60,769 bases of DNA, taken from positions 1-60,769 of the IMG/VR virus record IMGVR_UViG_3300043427_002600. One strand, 5' to 3'. Each line of letters begins with the position of its first letter. Positions within the stretch are counted from its first letter, which is position 1. The notes beneath the pieces are model-generated. The model worked only from the letters and a program-made list of their open reading frames with translations, ran no database searches and was not told where the DNA came from. Below, piece by piece: positions 1 through 8,625 of the stretch. Origin of the DNA: a virus. A program made the translations under genes and the position numbers.

Positions 1-934
1 GAAATTCGGTCCAAGTTTGCTTACACTTGTCGTGAAGTTCGTCATTAGGAACAATAACCTTGTCCAGTTCCAGTTTGGGAATCTCTACATAGACATTCTC
101 ATAACCATTCGTATTGACGAGTTTCTTAAGTGCTTCCTCAAGAGATTCCATCGTTTTCACTTCAGGTTCTTCGTTATGTTCTCCACCTAAAGGACCACTT
201 TGGGGTTGTTGAGATTGTTGTTTCTGCTCACTACCATCATCAGACTCAGAACCATCGGCACCAGACTCTTCGGGTTGGTCGTTATCACCTTCTTCCTGAT
301 TCTCAAAATCATCAGGACCAGAATCTCCACCAGAACCACTGGTTGGATTCTCGTGAGAGTCCAGATTGACTTTGGTTTCTTCGTTTTGCTTTTCTTTACA
401 ATACTTATAGAGAACTTCAGCAGCATTCAGAACCTCAGGGAAGGTTTCAGCAGCACCGATCAAATCAACAATCTCACGTTCCTGTGAAGTGAAATCCAGT
501 TTCAGGAAGTTGCCCACCTTGAAGTAAAGATTTGCTTTGTCGGCAAGATTGAAAGTATCCAGGTCTTCATCAGCAATAGAAAAGAAATCTTGATCGTTCA
601 GTTCCTTATAACCGTTGTAGAAAGTCTTGGCAAGTCCAGGATAACGCCGCTTCATCAGTTTCTCAATACGTGAGTCTTCTACTATGTTTACGAATTGCGG
701 AGGAACCTTATGATTCTCGGTCCAGTCCTCATCAGGAGTTTCCAGAGCGTGTCCTACCTCATGCCCCACCAGAAGGTCATAGACGGTGCTGCTGGCACGT
801 TCCCACATCGGAAGAGTCAGCACACGAGTATGAACGTTGAACTGAGCGGTCTCTACCTTCTTATGCTCTACCACAAGGTCTTCGGTGGCAAGAAGTTTAG
901 CAAGTTGGGACTTGATTGCGTGATTGACGGGCAT
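1..934 (-). CDS. HExxH metallopeptidase-like protein, possible CobT/VWA partner of phage CobS (3' end outside window)
   Basis: The start codon is at 932-934 and the frame is open to the window edge for 311 codons, so the C-terminus is missing. Residues 58-62 read HEVGH, a zinc-metallopeptidase motif, inside VYDLLVGHEVGHALETP. Residues about 190-240 are an acidic Gly/Ser/Asp/Gln-rich linker, as in CobT-like proteins that work with MoxR/CobS AAA ATPases. T4-like cyanophages commonly carry cobS, so a CobS-CobT-type remodelling pair is the inferred role. The leader has a TATAAT -10 box at 957-962 followed by GTTCATAAGAAAAC, matching the leader of the gene at 60211 and placing it with the early-type genes. 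The peptidase-like call is firm at motif level; the CobT link is inference. Confidence 0.6.
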   Translation of the reverse strand, partial: MPVNHAIKSQLAKLLATEDLVVEHKKVETAQFNVHTRVLTLPMWERASSTVYDLLVGHEVGHALETPDEDWTENHKVPPQFVNIVEDSRIEKLMKRRYPGLAKTFYNGYKELNDQDFFSIADEDLDTFNLADKANLYFKVGNFLKLDFTSQEREIVDLIGAAETFPEVLNAAEVLYKYCKEKQNEETKVNLDSHENPTSGSGGDSGPDDFENQEEGDNDQPEESGADGSESDDGSEQKQQSQQPQSGPLGGEHNEEPEVKTMESLEEALKKLVNTNGYENVYVEIPKLELDKVIVPNDELHDKCKQTWTEF

Positions 935-945
935 AGGTTTGTTTT

Positions 946-964
946 CTTATGAACCTATTATACA
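946..964 (-). promoter_or_regulatory. Early-type promoter of the metallopeptidase-like gene
   Basis: The minus strand shows TATAAT (957-962), then GTTCATAAG and the ATG at 934. It lies directly behind a terminator hairpin, the same arrangement seen in the 54.8-60.6 kb region. Confidence 0.55.
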
Positions 965-969
965 AAAAA

Positions 970-989
970 AGAGGGTGGTGAAACCCTCT
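970..989 (-). terminator. Rho-independent terminator after the 468-aa structural gene
   Basis: On the minus strand a stem AGAGGGT/ACCCTCT is followed by a run of seven T. The stop codon of the 1014-2420 gene is about 25 nt upstream, with a TGGCACA motif between. Confidence 0.8.
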
Positions 990-1013
990 TGTGTGCCAGT
1001 TTGAAAAGTGGTC

Positions 1014-2420
1014 TTAGGCAGTTTTAGTATCAGTTTTATTTTGCCCTTTAACCATCAAATTTCCACCCATAATTTTATTAACTGTTCCGGGAGGTAAATC
1101 TTCTCCTCTACTATGTCTATTAATATATCCAGTAGGAGTTTTAGTTAATCCACGAGTGCCAGCGTCCCCAGATCTATTGGGTCCTTGAGTACCATAATTA
1201 TTTAATACTTTTGGAAAATCCTCAACAATACTCTGTCTCCACTCTTCACTCATATTCGCCATAATTACAAGTGCTGCCTCATTTGTATCGGCATATCCTT
1301 CGGCAACTAGGTGCTCAAGGATAGAGTCAAAGAGATCATATTCTTCTTTATGTACTGAAGAAAAATCTCTGAATGAACTATTTCCTCTAGGTAATTCTGA
1401 AGGGCCATATCCATCTCTTTCATATCCTTTACGGTATTGAACAGGTTGTCCTCTTCCCGTTTTATTAGTTCTTCTTTTACCTTTAAGAGGTCCAGTAATA
1501 TTTGGAGAATACCCAGTTCCTCCTTCTTTTCTTCTACGAAAAGAACCTGTGGCAGTGCTGCGTCTCATTGAATCAACAACTCTAGACCCAACTTGAGTTC
1601 CCGCAGATGCTCTTGCACCATCAGACATTCCAGCAGTATAAGATGCCATACGATTTTCATCAAGATTCTCCACTTCTTCCATATAAATCTCACACATATC
1701 ATCCCAAGTATATTCACTCAGGTCATAACCTTCTTCTACAAGACCATTCACCCACGCCTCTACTTCTTCTCTAGTTACAGCAGCGGCAAATTTTACAGCA
1801 CCTGAAGCACCTTTACCAACTTCTTTAGCAACTTCACCAACTTTACCAGCCGCTTTTTTAGCAACTTCCACAGTTCCGCGAACATTGCTCATAAATTTCT
1901 TTCTAGTTTCAATATCTTTCTGTGCTTTGTTTTTTGCCGCATCAAGTCCTCTATTGACAGCACCAGCAACACGATCTAATACACCTTTCTTCTTTGGTTG
2001 TTGCTTCTTCACAAAGGCAACGGCAGACTGTCTCTGTAAAGATGCCTTGAGTCCTGATGGTTTTGCTTCCGATGCTTCTGCTTCTGCTTCTCTTCTTGCT
2101 GCTTTCTGAGAACGAAGTCTCTCTAATGATTTACCAGTTGGTTTCCCACCTCTAAATGGTTTTCCTTTTGCTGTAACTGGTTCAACCTTGACACCACCTG
2201 CTCTTGCCTCTGTCAAATAGTACTCTTCGGCAATATCATATACAAACTCACCAAACTCTTCTACACCGAGTTCTTCAATCAAAATTTCAACACCTTCTTC
2301 ATTCAACCCCATCTCATAGAAATATTGTGCTGCAATTTCTACTTCTTCAGTAAGTTCTTCTTGAGGGGTATAAATGGAAGCATAAGCTTCTTGTAAATCT
2401 ACAATTTCTTGATCTCTCAT
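1014..2420 (-). CDS. Cyanophage structural or internal (packaged) protein, 468 aa
   Basis: This is a conserved-looking cyanophage protein of unknown function. Residues 1-72 are acidic and helical and end in LTE followed by ARAGG, a good (L/I)xE site for the gp21 prohead protease. Next comes a long Lys/Ala/Arg-rich segment (about 73-210), then EEVEAWVNGLVEEGYDLSEY, a motif I associate with cyanophage virion proteins, then a Gly/Arg-rich tail. The mature basic part could bind DNA in the capsid. A late promoter-like CTAAATA lies at 2447-2453 and a strong terminator follows. A packaged protein with a cleavable N-terminal propeptide is inference; a gp-number cannot be assigned. Confidence 0.5.
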   Translation of the reverse strand: MRDQEIVDLQEAYASIYTPQEELTEEVEIAAQYFYEMGLNEEGVEILIEELGVEEFGEFVYDIAEEYYLTEARAGGVKVEPVTAKGKPFRGGKPTGKSLERLRSQKAARREAEAEASEAKPSGLKASLQRQSAVAFVKKQQPKKKGVLDRVAGAVNRGLDAAKNKAQKDIETRKKFMSNVRGTVEVAKKAAGKVGEVAKEVGKGASGAVKFAAAVTREEVEAWVNGLVEEGYDLSEYTWDDMCEIYMEEVENLDENRMASYTAGMSDGARASAGTQVGSRVVDSMRRSTATGSFRRRKEGGTGYSPNITGPLKGKRRTNKTGRGQPVQYRKGYERDGYGPSELPRGNSSFRDFSSVHKEEYDLFDSILEHLVAEGYADTNEAALVIMANMSEEWRQSIVEDFPKVLNNYGTQGPNRSGDAGTRGLTKTPTGYINRHSRGEDLPPGTVNKIMGGNLMVKGQNKTDTKTA

Positions 2421-2445
2421 TTTTTCGTAAATAGTTTCCTATCTT

Positions 2446-2874
2446 TTATTTAGTGTTCATCGTGATTCCATCAAGATGATCTACTTCGTGTTGAATAACT
2501 CTTGAAGTAAGACCAGAATAACTATTGATACAAGGCATTCCTTTGGTATTACGATACTTGACTTTGACGGTTTCAGGTCTTGTGATTTGCAAATATTCGC
2601 CAGGAATACTCAAGCATCCCTCTTCCATTTCACAACTTTGATCAGAAAACTCCAAAATCTCTGGATTGATCATTACGACTGGATTATCATCAATCAATAC
2701 GACAATAATTCGTTTCAGTACTCCAACTTGATTTGCGGCAAGTCCAATACCTTTATTTTCAAGCATCGCACTTACCATAGAAGCACAAAGAGTTCTTACG
2801 GTATCATCTACGCGATCAACTCTTTTTGCTTTTTGAGTCAGGACTTTATCCCCCAGAGTTCTGATAGTAAGCAT
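2446..2874 (-). CDS. def: Peptide deformylase (phage type)
   Basis: The protein removes the N-formyl group from nascent proteins. All three family motifs are present: GIGLAANQVG (residues 42-51), EGCLSIPG (85-92, with the metal-binding Cys) and HEVDH (129-133, two metal-binding His and the catalytic Glu). At 142 aa it lacks the C-terminal extension of bacterial deformylases, as is usual for cyanophage enzymes. Those are thought to favour photosystem proteins such as D1 and so help keep photosynthesis running during infection. The gene lies downstream of the gp55-gp47-gp46 group and ends within the late promoter-like site of the next gene. Confidence 0.93.
   Translation of the reverse strand: MLTIRTLGDKVLTQKAKRVDRVDDTVRTLCASMVSAMLENKGIGLAANQVGVLKRIIVVLIDDNPVVMINPEILEFSDQSCEMEEGCLSIPGEYLQITRPETVKVKYRNTKGMPCINSYSGLTSRVIQHEVDHLDGITMNTK
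2447..2453 (-). promoter_or_regulatory. Late promoter-like site CTAAATA for the 468-aa gene
   Basis: The minus strand reads CTAAATAAAAGATAGG, 27 nt before the ATG at 2420 and overlapping the end of def. It resembles the T4 late box TATAAATA. Confidence 0.45.
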
Positions 2875-2889
2875 ATGTATCTCTCGCTA

Positions 2890-3045
2890 CTATACCATAT
2901 ATAGCGCACTAAAAGAAGAAGCGCCCCCTTGCGAGAGGCGCTTCTTGAGTGCTTGGCGACGTGCCTTTGCTTGTCGGAGTGCTTGCGGTTTGAGTTTCCG
3001 CTTCTGTTCTTTTTTGGAATGGTGATAGCGGTTGGGGACTTGCAT
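2890..3045 (-). CDS. Small basic protein downstream of gp46 (51 aa)
   Basis: This is a short ORF whose ATG overlaps the gp46 stop as TAATG, the coupling used by most neighbouring genes. The product begins MQVPNRYHHSKKEQKRKLK and is very rich in Lys, Arg, Gln and Ala, suggesting a helical nucleic-acid-binding peptide. A terminator-like hairpin (2916-2946) is embedded in its last codons, so some transcripts may end before its stop. Function is unknown. The call rests on position, coupling and composition. Confidence 0.5.
   Translation of the reverse strand: MQVPNRYHHSKKEQKRKLKPQALRQAKARRQALKKRLSQGGASSFSALYMV
2916..2946 (-). terminator. Hairpin terminator inside the 3' end of the 51-aa gene
   Basis: Perfect 10-bp stem AAGAAGCGCC/GGCGCTTCTT with an 11-nt loop, followed on the minus strand by CTTTTAG. 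It closes the gp55-gp47-gp46 unit. Confidence 0.6.
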
Positions 3046-4772
3046 TACTCTTGTGCTTGTGAGGACATCATACGGGAGAAACCCTTGACTTTTTCGAAAC
3101 GGAGGACAGTTTCAAATTTGTCCTCAAGTCCTGTCTTATGAGAGATTACAAAGATATTAGCATCTTTAATCACATATTTGATAATCTTTAAGAATTCATC
3201 AGTTCCAAATCCATCAAGCGAACTATCAAAAACCTCATCCATAATCAGCAGATTGGTATTGACAGAGTTTTTAACTTTCGCAACTTCTCTCCAAGTAAAG
3301 AGTAAAGATAAATCCACTCTCATTTTCTCACCCTCAGAAAATGAGGCATAAGAAAAGTTTTCATGAATGGGAGATTTTATACTCTCATTAAACTCTTCAT
3401 CCAGTTGAAAATTAATATAAAAGTCCATCATCTGTAGGTAACGATTCACCTGCTGATTTATGAACGGAAGATACTTCTTAATAATCTTCGTTTTTACACC
3501 ATCATCCTTGAGTAAGGAGTAGGCAAAATCGTAATAAACGATTTCTTCTTTTTTCTTTGAAAGGTCTTCGAATGTTTGTTGGAGATTGTCTCTAAATTCT
3601 TCTAACTTCTCATGTTCAGAATTTCTGTTTTTAAGTTGTTCGGTAATAGTTTGAACTTCAGATTCAAGACCTCGTATTTGTCTCTGGTTGAGGGAAATCC
3701 GAGTATTGTTTTGAGAAATCTCATGGTTGAGTTTCGTAATCTCCTTAGATAGAACTGTGAATTGACGCTCTCTCTCTTGTTCTAACTTTATAGTCTCCTC
3801 AAGTTCTTGAAAACCTTTCTGGAGTTCCTTTGCTTTATTTTGAGCGTCTGCTATTCTATTTAACCGAAACTCTTCTTCTATGGTTTGAGTACAGGTGGGG
3901 CATACCGTATTTTCAGTAAAGAACTTATGCTCTTTGGTAATCGCTGATACTTTCTGAGAGATTTTACCTTTAAGATTGTTAAGCTTTACTAACTTATCGC
4001 CAGTTCCAATCACCTCTTCTTGTTCTTTAGTATATCCAAAAATCTGTTCTTCAATCTTGGCATTCTCAGTCATATAAATGCCAACTTCAGAATCTAAATT
4101 GGCAATCTTTTGTTGATTGGCATTGATGTTGGCATTTCCACGATTTTCAAGTTCCCCAATAAACTCCTCTTGCATCTTGATTTTGTCTTTGAGATTTCCC
4201 TTACGGGCATCTAAAGATTTAATTTGATCTTTTTGAACTCGGATCTTATCTTTAATGAGAGCATTCATTGCAGAGAAAATACGAATATCCAAAAGGTCTT
4301 CAATCACCTCACGACGATTTGCTGTCGTAAGCTGCATAAAAGGCACAAAGGTGCTACTACCCAAAATCACAATTTGAGTAAAAGACTTGTAATTAACTTT
4401 GAGAATATTCTCTTCTAGAATTTTTTGATTTGCTCTGTCGTCTGCTTCCTTATGAAGTTGAACACCATTCACTTCAATATCAAAAATATTGGGTTTAATT
4501 CCACGACGAACAAGATAGTCTCTACTATTCACAGAGAACTCAATTTCAACTACACAATCCTTCTCATTTACACTGTTGAGTAGTTGAGGTTTATTAATAC
4601 GCCTAAACGGTTTGTTGAAAAGAACAAACGTAAGTGCATCCAGAACAGTTGATTTCCCTGCTCCGTTTGTTCCAATAATTAAATTTGTATGGTGTTTTTC
4701 AAAATCAATTTCAGTCCAACTATTTCCAGTTGAAAGAAAGTTTTTCCATTTAATCTTGTGAAATACTAACAT
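3045..4772 (-). CDS. 46: gp46 recombination endonuclease subunit (Rad50/SbcC-like ATPase)
   Basis: This is the ATPase half of the gp46/gp47 complex, which resects DNA ends for recombination-dependent replication and host DNA breakdown. It has a Walker A motif GTNGAGKST (residues 34-42), a long coiled coil, a central zinc hook CPTC (near 293), the ABC signature SFSEGEKMRVDL near 480 and Walker B LLIMDEVFD near 513. The length of 575 aa fits the T4 family. Its first 23 nt overlap the DUF3110 gene, which itself overlaps gp47, so all three are translationally coupled. Confidence 0.95.
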   Translation of the reverse strand: MLVFHKIKWKNFLSTGNSWTEIDFEKHHTNLIIGTNGAGKSTVLDALTFVLFNKPFRRINKPQLLNSVNEKDCVVEIEFSVNSRDYLVRRGIKPNIFDIEVNGVQLHKEADDRANQKILEENILKVNYKSFTQIVILGSSTFVPFMQLTTANRREVIEDLLDIRIFSAMNALIKDKIRVQKDQIKSLDARKGNLKDKIKMQEEFIGELENRGNANINANQQKIANLDSEVGIYMTENAKIEEQIFGYTKEQEEVIGTGDKLVKLNNLKGKISQKVSAITKEHKFFTENTVCPTCTQTIEEEFRLNRIADAQNKAKELQKGFQELEETIKLEQERERQFTVLSKEITKLNHEISQNNTRISLNQRQIRGLESEVQTITEQLKNRNSEHEKLEEFRDNLQQTFEDLSKKKEEIVYYDFAYSLLKDDGVKTKIIKKYLPFINQQVNRYLQMMDFYINFQLDEEFNESIKSPIHENFSYASFSEGEKMRVDLSLLFTWREVAKVKNSVNTNLLIMDEVFDSSLDGFGTDEFLKIIKYVIKDANIFVISHKTGLEDKFETVLRFEKVKGFSRMMSSQAQE

Positions 4773-5025
4773 TCTTAGGAGGAATTACAATATCGTCAGG
4801 AGTAATTACGGCATATCTATAATTATACATCTTACAAGTCTTTATGGCAAGCTCATCATCAACTTCCACTACATCCATTTCAGTTTCTTCTTGGTCTTCT
4901 AGCATTAAGGCATAACGGGTTGCGTCATCTTCATCCTCAAAAAGAAATAAGACTTTATGCCCGTATTGGTCTTGAACTGCGTATGCTCCGTCGTCCTTTC
5001 TGTCTTTAAGAGTGAGAAGAAACAT
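4750..5025 (-). CDS. DUF3110-type protein between gp46 and gp47
   Basis: The protein is 91 aa, starting at the ATG that overlaps the gp47 stop as TAATG; a start 15 nt further upstream is possible but less likely. The core FLFEDEDDATRYALMLED followed by VVEVDDE and YAVITPDD matches the DUF3110 family of cyanobacteria, whose function is unknown. Its place inside the gp46/gp47 operon suggests it acts with or regulates that nuclease. The gene is probably of cyanobacterial origin. Confidence 0.75.
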   Translation of the reverse strand: MFLLTLKDRKDDGAYAVQDQYGHKVLFLFEDEDDATRYALMLEDQEETEMDVVEVDDELAIKTCKMYNYRYAVITPDDIVIPPKNVSISQD

Positions 5026-6062
5026 TATTCTACTTCGCAAGCTTGTTGGTAGAGGTCTTGAAAAATTCCTTTAATAATTGTCTTATCAAACTCAAATTCT
5101 GATTCATCAATATAACGACTTAGGATTGAAAGTGTATTCTCTTCTTCATCAATTTCAAAATCTTCACTTTCTTGAATTTCAAAGTTCTCAATAATTTTGA
5201 GTTCTTGAATATTCGCATTATAAAGTTTATCAATAAATTTCTCAAAATCTTTGGGTTTTGATTTTTTACGAACAATCACCTTTACAATTTTGTTTTCGTA
5301 TTCGGTTGTATCAAACAATTGATAAGGCGTGTCCTCATAGTAGATATTATAGAATAATTTATAAGGATTATTAATTGGAGTATGAGTAAGAGTTTCCGTA
5401 TCAAAGATATGAAATCCTCTTGTATCATTTACATCTGTCCAATACATTTCATAAGGATTACCAAGATAGAAAATGCGTCCATTATCAGAACGAGTGTGGT
5501 AATGACCAGAAAATACCTTCTTGAACTTTGAAAAAATATCCGCATCCAGTCCATGATCCTCCATTACAAGATTACGATTAACACGAAAACCTTGAAGTTC
5601 TAAATGACCCATAGCAACTTTCGCTTTGGTCTTTTGAATTTGGTTCAAAGTTTCTTCATAGTTTTCACTACAAATCCAGGGAATCATCATAATATTCAAT
5701 CCACCAACATTAATGGTTTGTGGAGAACTATAAGTCTTAATATTTGGATACGTTTGAAGAAGCAGACTGGGGGAATTAACGCTATTGGTATTCTTGTAGT
5801 AACAATCGTGATTACCAATAATCATATGAACCTCATACTTTTTCATAGGTTCAAATACAACTCTCTTTGCCCATTCAAGACTTTGATAGTCAATTGATTT
5901 ACGGCTATCAAAAGCATCACCCATATGAATGACTGCCTCTACTCCGTGTTCTTTGAGAGCAGGGAAAAATACATTCTTGTAGAACAACTCAAAATGGTCA
6001 TGAAGGTATTTGGAACCTTTTCTTGCCCCGTAATGTGTATCCGTAAGAATTGCTATCTTCAT
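5025..6062 (-). CDS. 47: gp47 recombination endonuclease subunit (Mre11/SbcD-like)
   Basis: This is the metallophosphoesterase nuclease partner of gp46. It has the motif series DTH (8-10), GD (48-49), GNHD (83-86), GHLELQG and GHYH (near 190), which ligand two metal ions. The length of 345 aa is normal for T4-like phages. It overlaps the gp55 gene by 4 nt (ATGA) upstream and the DUF3110 gene by TAATG downstream. Confidence 0.95.
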   Translation of the reverse strand: MKIAILTDTHYGARKGSKYLHDHFELFYKNVFFPALKEHGVEAVIHMGDAFDSRKSIDYQSLEWAKRVVFEPMKKYEVHMIIGNHDCYYKNTNSVNSPSLLLQTYPNIKTYSSPQTINVGGLNIMMIPWICSENYEETLNQIQKTKAKVAMGHLELQGFRVNRNLVMEDHGLDADIFSKFKKVFSGHYHTRSDNGRIFYLGNPYEMYWTDVNDTRGFHIFDTETLTHTPINNPYKLFYNIYYEDTPYQLFDTTEYENKIVKVIVRKKSKPKDFEKFIDKLYNANIQELKIIENFEIQESEDFEIDEEENTLSILSRYIDESEFEFDKTIIKGIFQDLYQQACEVE

Positions 6063-6580
6063 CGATTTCCGTTTCTGTACTGGATTGCGTCCTTCATACT
6101 ATTATACTCCGAATTGTTTCCAGAAAGCAAGTTGTCATCTATCATCATAACCTCATCAAAACCAGTTCTTTCAATAATCTTGGTCTTAATATCTAATTGC
6201 TTTTTCTCCTTTTGAATTCTTCTCAAAAATGCGTAGTGAATAATTTGAGTAAAGTAGGCAAAAGGATTTGTAGATTTCTCTGGGTCAAAATTATGAATAT
6301 ACTGAACACAGTTTTCAATTCCATCGGAAATCATATCCTCACGGAACATATAATTCACAAAGTTCGGTTTGTATGATAGATGAGTTGCAATCTTTAAAAA
6401 ACACTCTCCAAGATAGTTGGGAATAGGAGGCTTTCCTTCCCAATGTTTTGATCTATCTTGTCTTGTTGGATTTCTAGAATTTCTTTCAAAAAAATCTGCT
6501 TCAACTTTAGATCTATAAACAGTAAGTGCTTCTAATAATTCTTTATTATTTACATAGTGTTCAGTTTTCTTTTTAGGCAT
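6059..6580 (-). CDS. 55: gp55 late-transcription sigma factor
   Basis: This is a small sigma factor that directs host RNA polymerase to late promoters of TATAAATA type. At 173 aa it resembles cyanophage gp55 in NPFAYFTQIIHYAFLRRIQKEK, a sigma region-2-like helix. It leads the gp55-gp47-DUF3110-gp46 unit, driven by a clear host-type promoter at 6613-6642. Octamers of the expected type lie before many structural genes in this window. Confidence 0.88.
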   Translation of the reverse strand: MPKKKTEHYVNNKELLEALTVYRSKVEADFFERNSRNPTRQDRSKHWEGKPPIPNYLGECFLKIATHLSYKPNFVNYMFREDMISDGIENCVQYIHNFDPEKSTNPFAYFTQIIHYAFLRRIQKEKKQLDIKTKIIERTGFDEVMMIDDNLLSGNNSEYNSMKDAIQYRNGNR

Positions 6581-6612
6581 AGCATTGGACTCATCTATGA
6601 TAACTTTTGTTT

Positions 6613-6642
6613 ATTATAACACACAAATCAAGGGCTTGACAA
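6613..6642 (-). promoter_or_regulatory. Sigma70-type promoter for the gp55-gp47-gp46 operon
   Basis: On the minus strand TTGTCA (6637-6642), an 18-nt spacer, then TATAAT (6613-6618), about 33 nt before the gp55 ATG. Confidence 0.7.
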
Positions 6643-6690
6643 GTTATCAAAATACGAATAGACTAGGTTTGTCTCCGTTGAAGATAAGTA

Positions 6691-7098
6691 TTAGCTTTCT
6701 TTAAGATCTTTAAAGATTCTTTCAAGGCTCTTGCGAGCATCTTCTACTGAACCAACATATCCCATTTTTTGAGACGGTTTTACAGCACCTCCAGGTTTAT
6801 AAACTTCAATTGAATCATCATCTTGAATATAACTTTCGTAGATATCAATTAAATTTTGATCTTTACTTTCAGTCATCGTAATAATTTTATCAAGTTTAAT
6901 CATATAAAGATCATCCTCAGACATTTCAATCCAAGATTTTACCTTAAGGTACGTTCCTTGATGATTTTGATATGCTTTTATTGTGACTGGATTTTGAAGA
7001 ATTACAATAGGATCCCCATCATTTTCATCAACCGTTATCAGAGAAAAAATCTCTTCACCTGATACTAACTTTAAAACGCAATAGAACTCTTCTCCCAT
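6691..7098 (-). CDS. Conserved cyanophage protein, Sm-like N-terminus
   Basis: This is a 135-aa protein of unknown function placed between gp55 and uvsW. The N-terminal half, with FYCVLKLVSGEEIFSLI followed by IVILQNPVTIK, has the strand pattern of an Sm/LSm-like barrel. The C-terminal half is acidic and ends in a Lys/Glu-rich helix. Its start abuts the uvsW stop (shared base at 7098), so it is translated with uvsW. The Sm-like fold is inference from pattern only; a role in RNA or DNA handling would fit its neighbours. Confidence 0.55.
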   Translation of the reverse strand: MGEEFYCVLKLVSGEEIFSLITVDENDGDPIVILQNPVTIKAYQNHQGTYLKVKSWIEMSEDDLYMIKLDKIITMTESKDQNLIDIYESYIQDDDSIEVYKPGGAVKPSQKMGYVGSVEDARKSLERIFKDLKES

Positions 7099-8561
7099 TA
7101 GTCTTTTAGAGGTATATTTACAATATCATAATTAAAGTTTTCTTCATTATAAATTTTAATTCTTTCAATAAGGTGATTGAGTGTATAATTTTTTCTTGAT
7201 TTGTAACTAATATCATCGGCAATATCATATAGAGTTGCCTTCACTTTATTTTCCCCTTTTCTGAGTACTCTTCCAATTGATTGGAGATTTCGTATTCTCG
7301 ACTTGCTAGGGGAAGCAAATATAACATTATGCAGATTTCTGATATTGACACCAGTAGAAAAAGTGCCGTAGGAAGCAACGATGATTGCATTATTCTCTCT
7401 TTCAGTAATTTCTCTAACTAATTCTCTTTCTTCAGTATCCACTCCACCATGAACAAAAAATACGTGTCTATCATCAATTTTGCTATTATTTATGAGTTCG
7501 TAGAGTGGTTGCCCATGACCTTCTACTCTGGCAAAAAGAACAAGAGTATTGCCTTTTAAATCTAGAGCAAGATTTTTTATAAAGTTATTTCTTTTTTGAT
7601 GATTGATAATATATTGAACTTCATCTTCAAAAGTGTCAAATCTGTTTGAGGGATGCTTGAGTAATAAGACTTTAATATCTAATTTGGCAAGATGACCTTT
7701 TTGCATCAGTTCATCTGTCTTGATAATTTTATATGATGGACCAAATAAACCCTCTAAAACCCATTTGTGAGTTTGAGATCCATCTAATGTTCCCGTGAAT
7801 CCAAAACGGTATTTGGCATCACAAAGTTTAGTCATTATAGATATTAGTGACTTGGATTTAAACTGGTGTGCTTCGTCTCCAACGACAACATTAAATCTGG
7901 AAAAGTACTGCTTCGGAAGTTTGTAGATGGACTGCCAGGTAGTAATAATGACTTGGGAATCAGTTTCTCTTTCCTTTCCCGCATAGATTTTGTGACAGTA
8001 TGAACCAACATCCCATCCATAATCTGCAAAATCTTTATACATTTGTTCTACAAGGGAAGTCGTTGGAACAACTACGAGAATATTTTGTTGCTTCTCAACG
8101 TAATATCTCACAAGAGAATATATCATTAGTGACTTTCCAGAAGCAGTTGGAGATATCAATAACTTGCGATTATGTCTTAAAGCGTCGTATACTCCCTCAA
8201 TTTGGTAATCGCGTGGAGAATGCCTACTGATTGCCGTCATATAGTCCTTTACACCTTCCTTTGAGATGTTCTCATTTACCTCAAAAGGAAGACCATAAAA
8301 CTTATTATCTCTAAACTCGTAGGTATAATTGTGGTCCTTACAGAACTGAATTACCCTATCTAAAAGACCAACATATATTTCTTTCGTATCCACATTAAAC
8401 AGATAAATGAATCCATCCCACCACTTATTTTTGTAGGCGGGTGAGAACTTTGCGTTTGGAACTTCAAATTGAAAAGTATCTTTTAACTCATAGTAGATAT
8501 GAGGTTCTGCCTCTATTTGCAGATAAACCTCATTCTTTTTTGATATCACCAAATGGCTCAT
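7098..8561 (-). CDS. uvsW: UvsW RNA-DNA and DNA-DNA helicase
   Basis: This is a superfamily 2 helicase that unwinds R-loops and branched DNA and switches replication from origin-dependent to recombination-dependent mode. It has Walker A SPTASGKS (137-143), GDEAH near 229, GFTGTLDG (motif III) and QSIGRVLRKG (motif VI). The length of 487 aa matches T4 UvsW. An AATAAATA site lies 24 nt upstream, suggesting late expression as in T4. A terminator for the preceding gene lies at 8604-8621. Confidence 0.94.
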   Translation of the reverse strand: MSHLVISKKNEVYLQIEAEPHIYYELKDTFQFEVPNAKFSPAYKNKWWDGFIYLFNVDTKEIYVGLLDRVIQFCKDHNYTYEFRDNKFYGLPFEVNENISKEGVKDYMTAISRHSPRDYQIEGVYDALRHNRKLLISPTASGKSLMIYSLVRYYVEKQQNILVVVPTTSLVEQMYKDFADYGWDVGSYCHKIYAGKERETDSQVIITTWQSIYKLPKQYFSRFNVVVGDEAHQFKSKSLISIMTKLCDAKYRFGFTGTLDGSQTHKWVLEGLFGPSYKIIKTDELMQKGHLAKLDIKVLLLKHPSNRFDTFEDEVQYIINHQKRNNFIKNLALDLKGNTLVLFARVEGHGQPLYELINNSKIDDRHVFFVHGGVDTEERELVREITERENNAIIVASYGTFSTGVNIRNLHNVIFASPSKSRIRNLQSIGRVLRKGENKVKATLYDIADDISYKSRKNYTLNHLIERIKIYNEENFNYDIVNIPLKD

Positions 8562-8584
8562 ATTCTATATCATTATGATACAAA

Positions 8585-8592
8585 TATTTATT
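8585..8592 (-). promoter_or_regulatory. Late promoter-like octamer before uvsW
   Basis: AATAAATA on the minus strand, just behind the terminator of the preceding gene and 24 nt before the uvsW ATG. Confidence 0.45.
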
Positions 8593-8603
8593 TCCAATAA
8601 AAA

Positions 8604-8621
8604 AGAGGCATTTCTGCCTCT
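8604..8621 (-). terminator. Terminator after the capsid-targeted protein gene
   Basis: Stem AGAGGCA/TGCCTCT with a four-base loop, followed on the minus strand by six T. It begins 5 nt after the stop codon at 8626. Confidence 0.85.
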
Positions 8622-8625
8622 GGAT

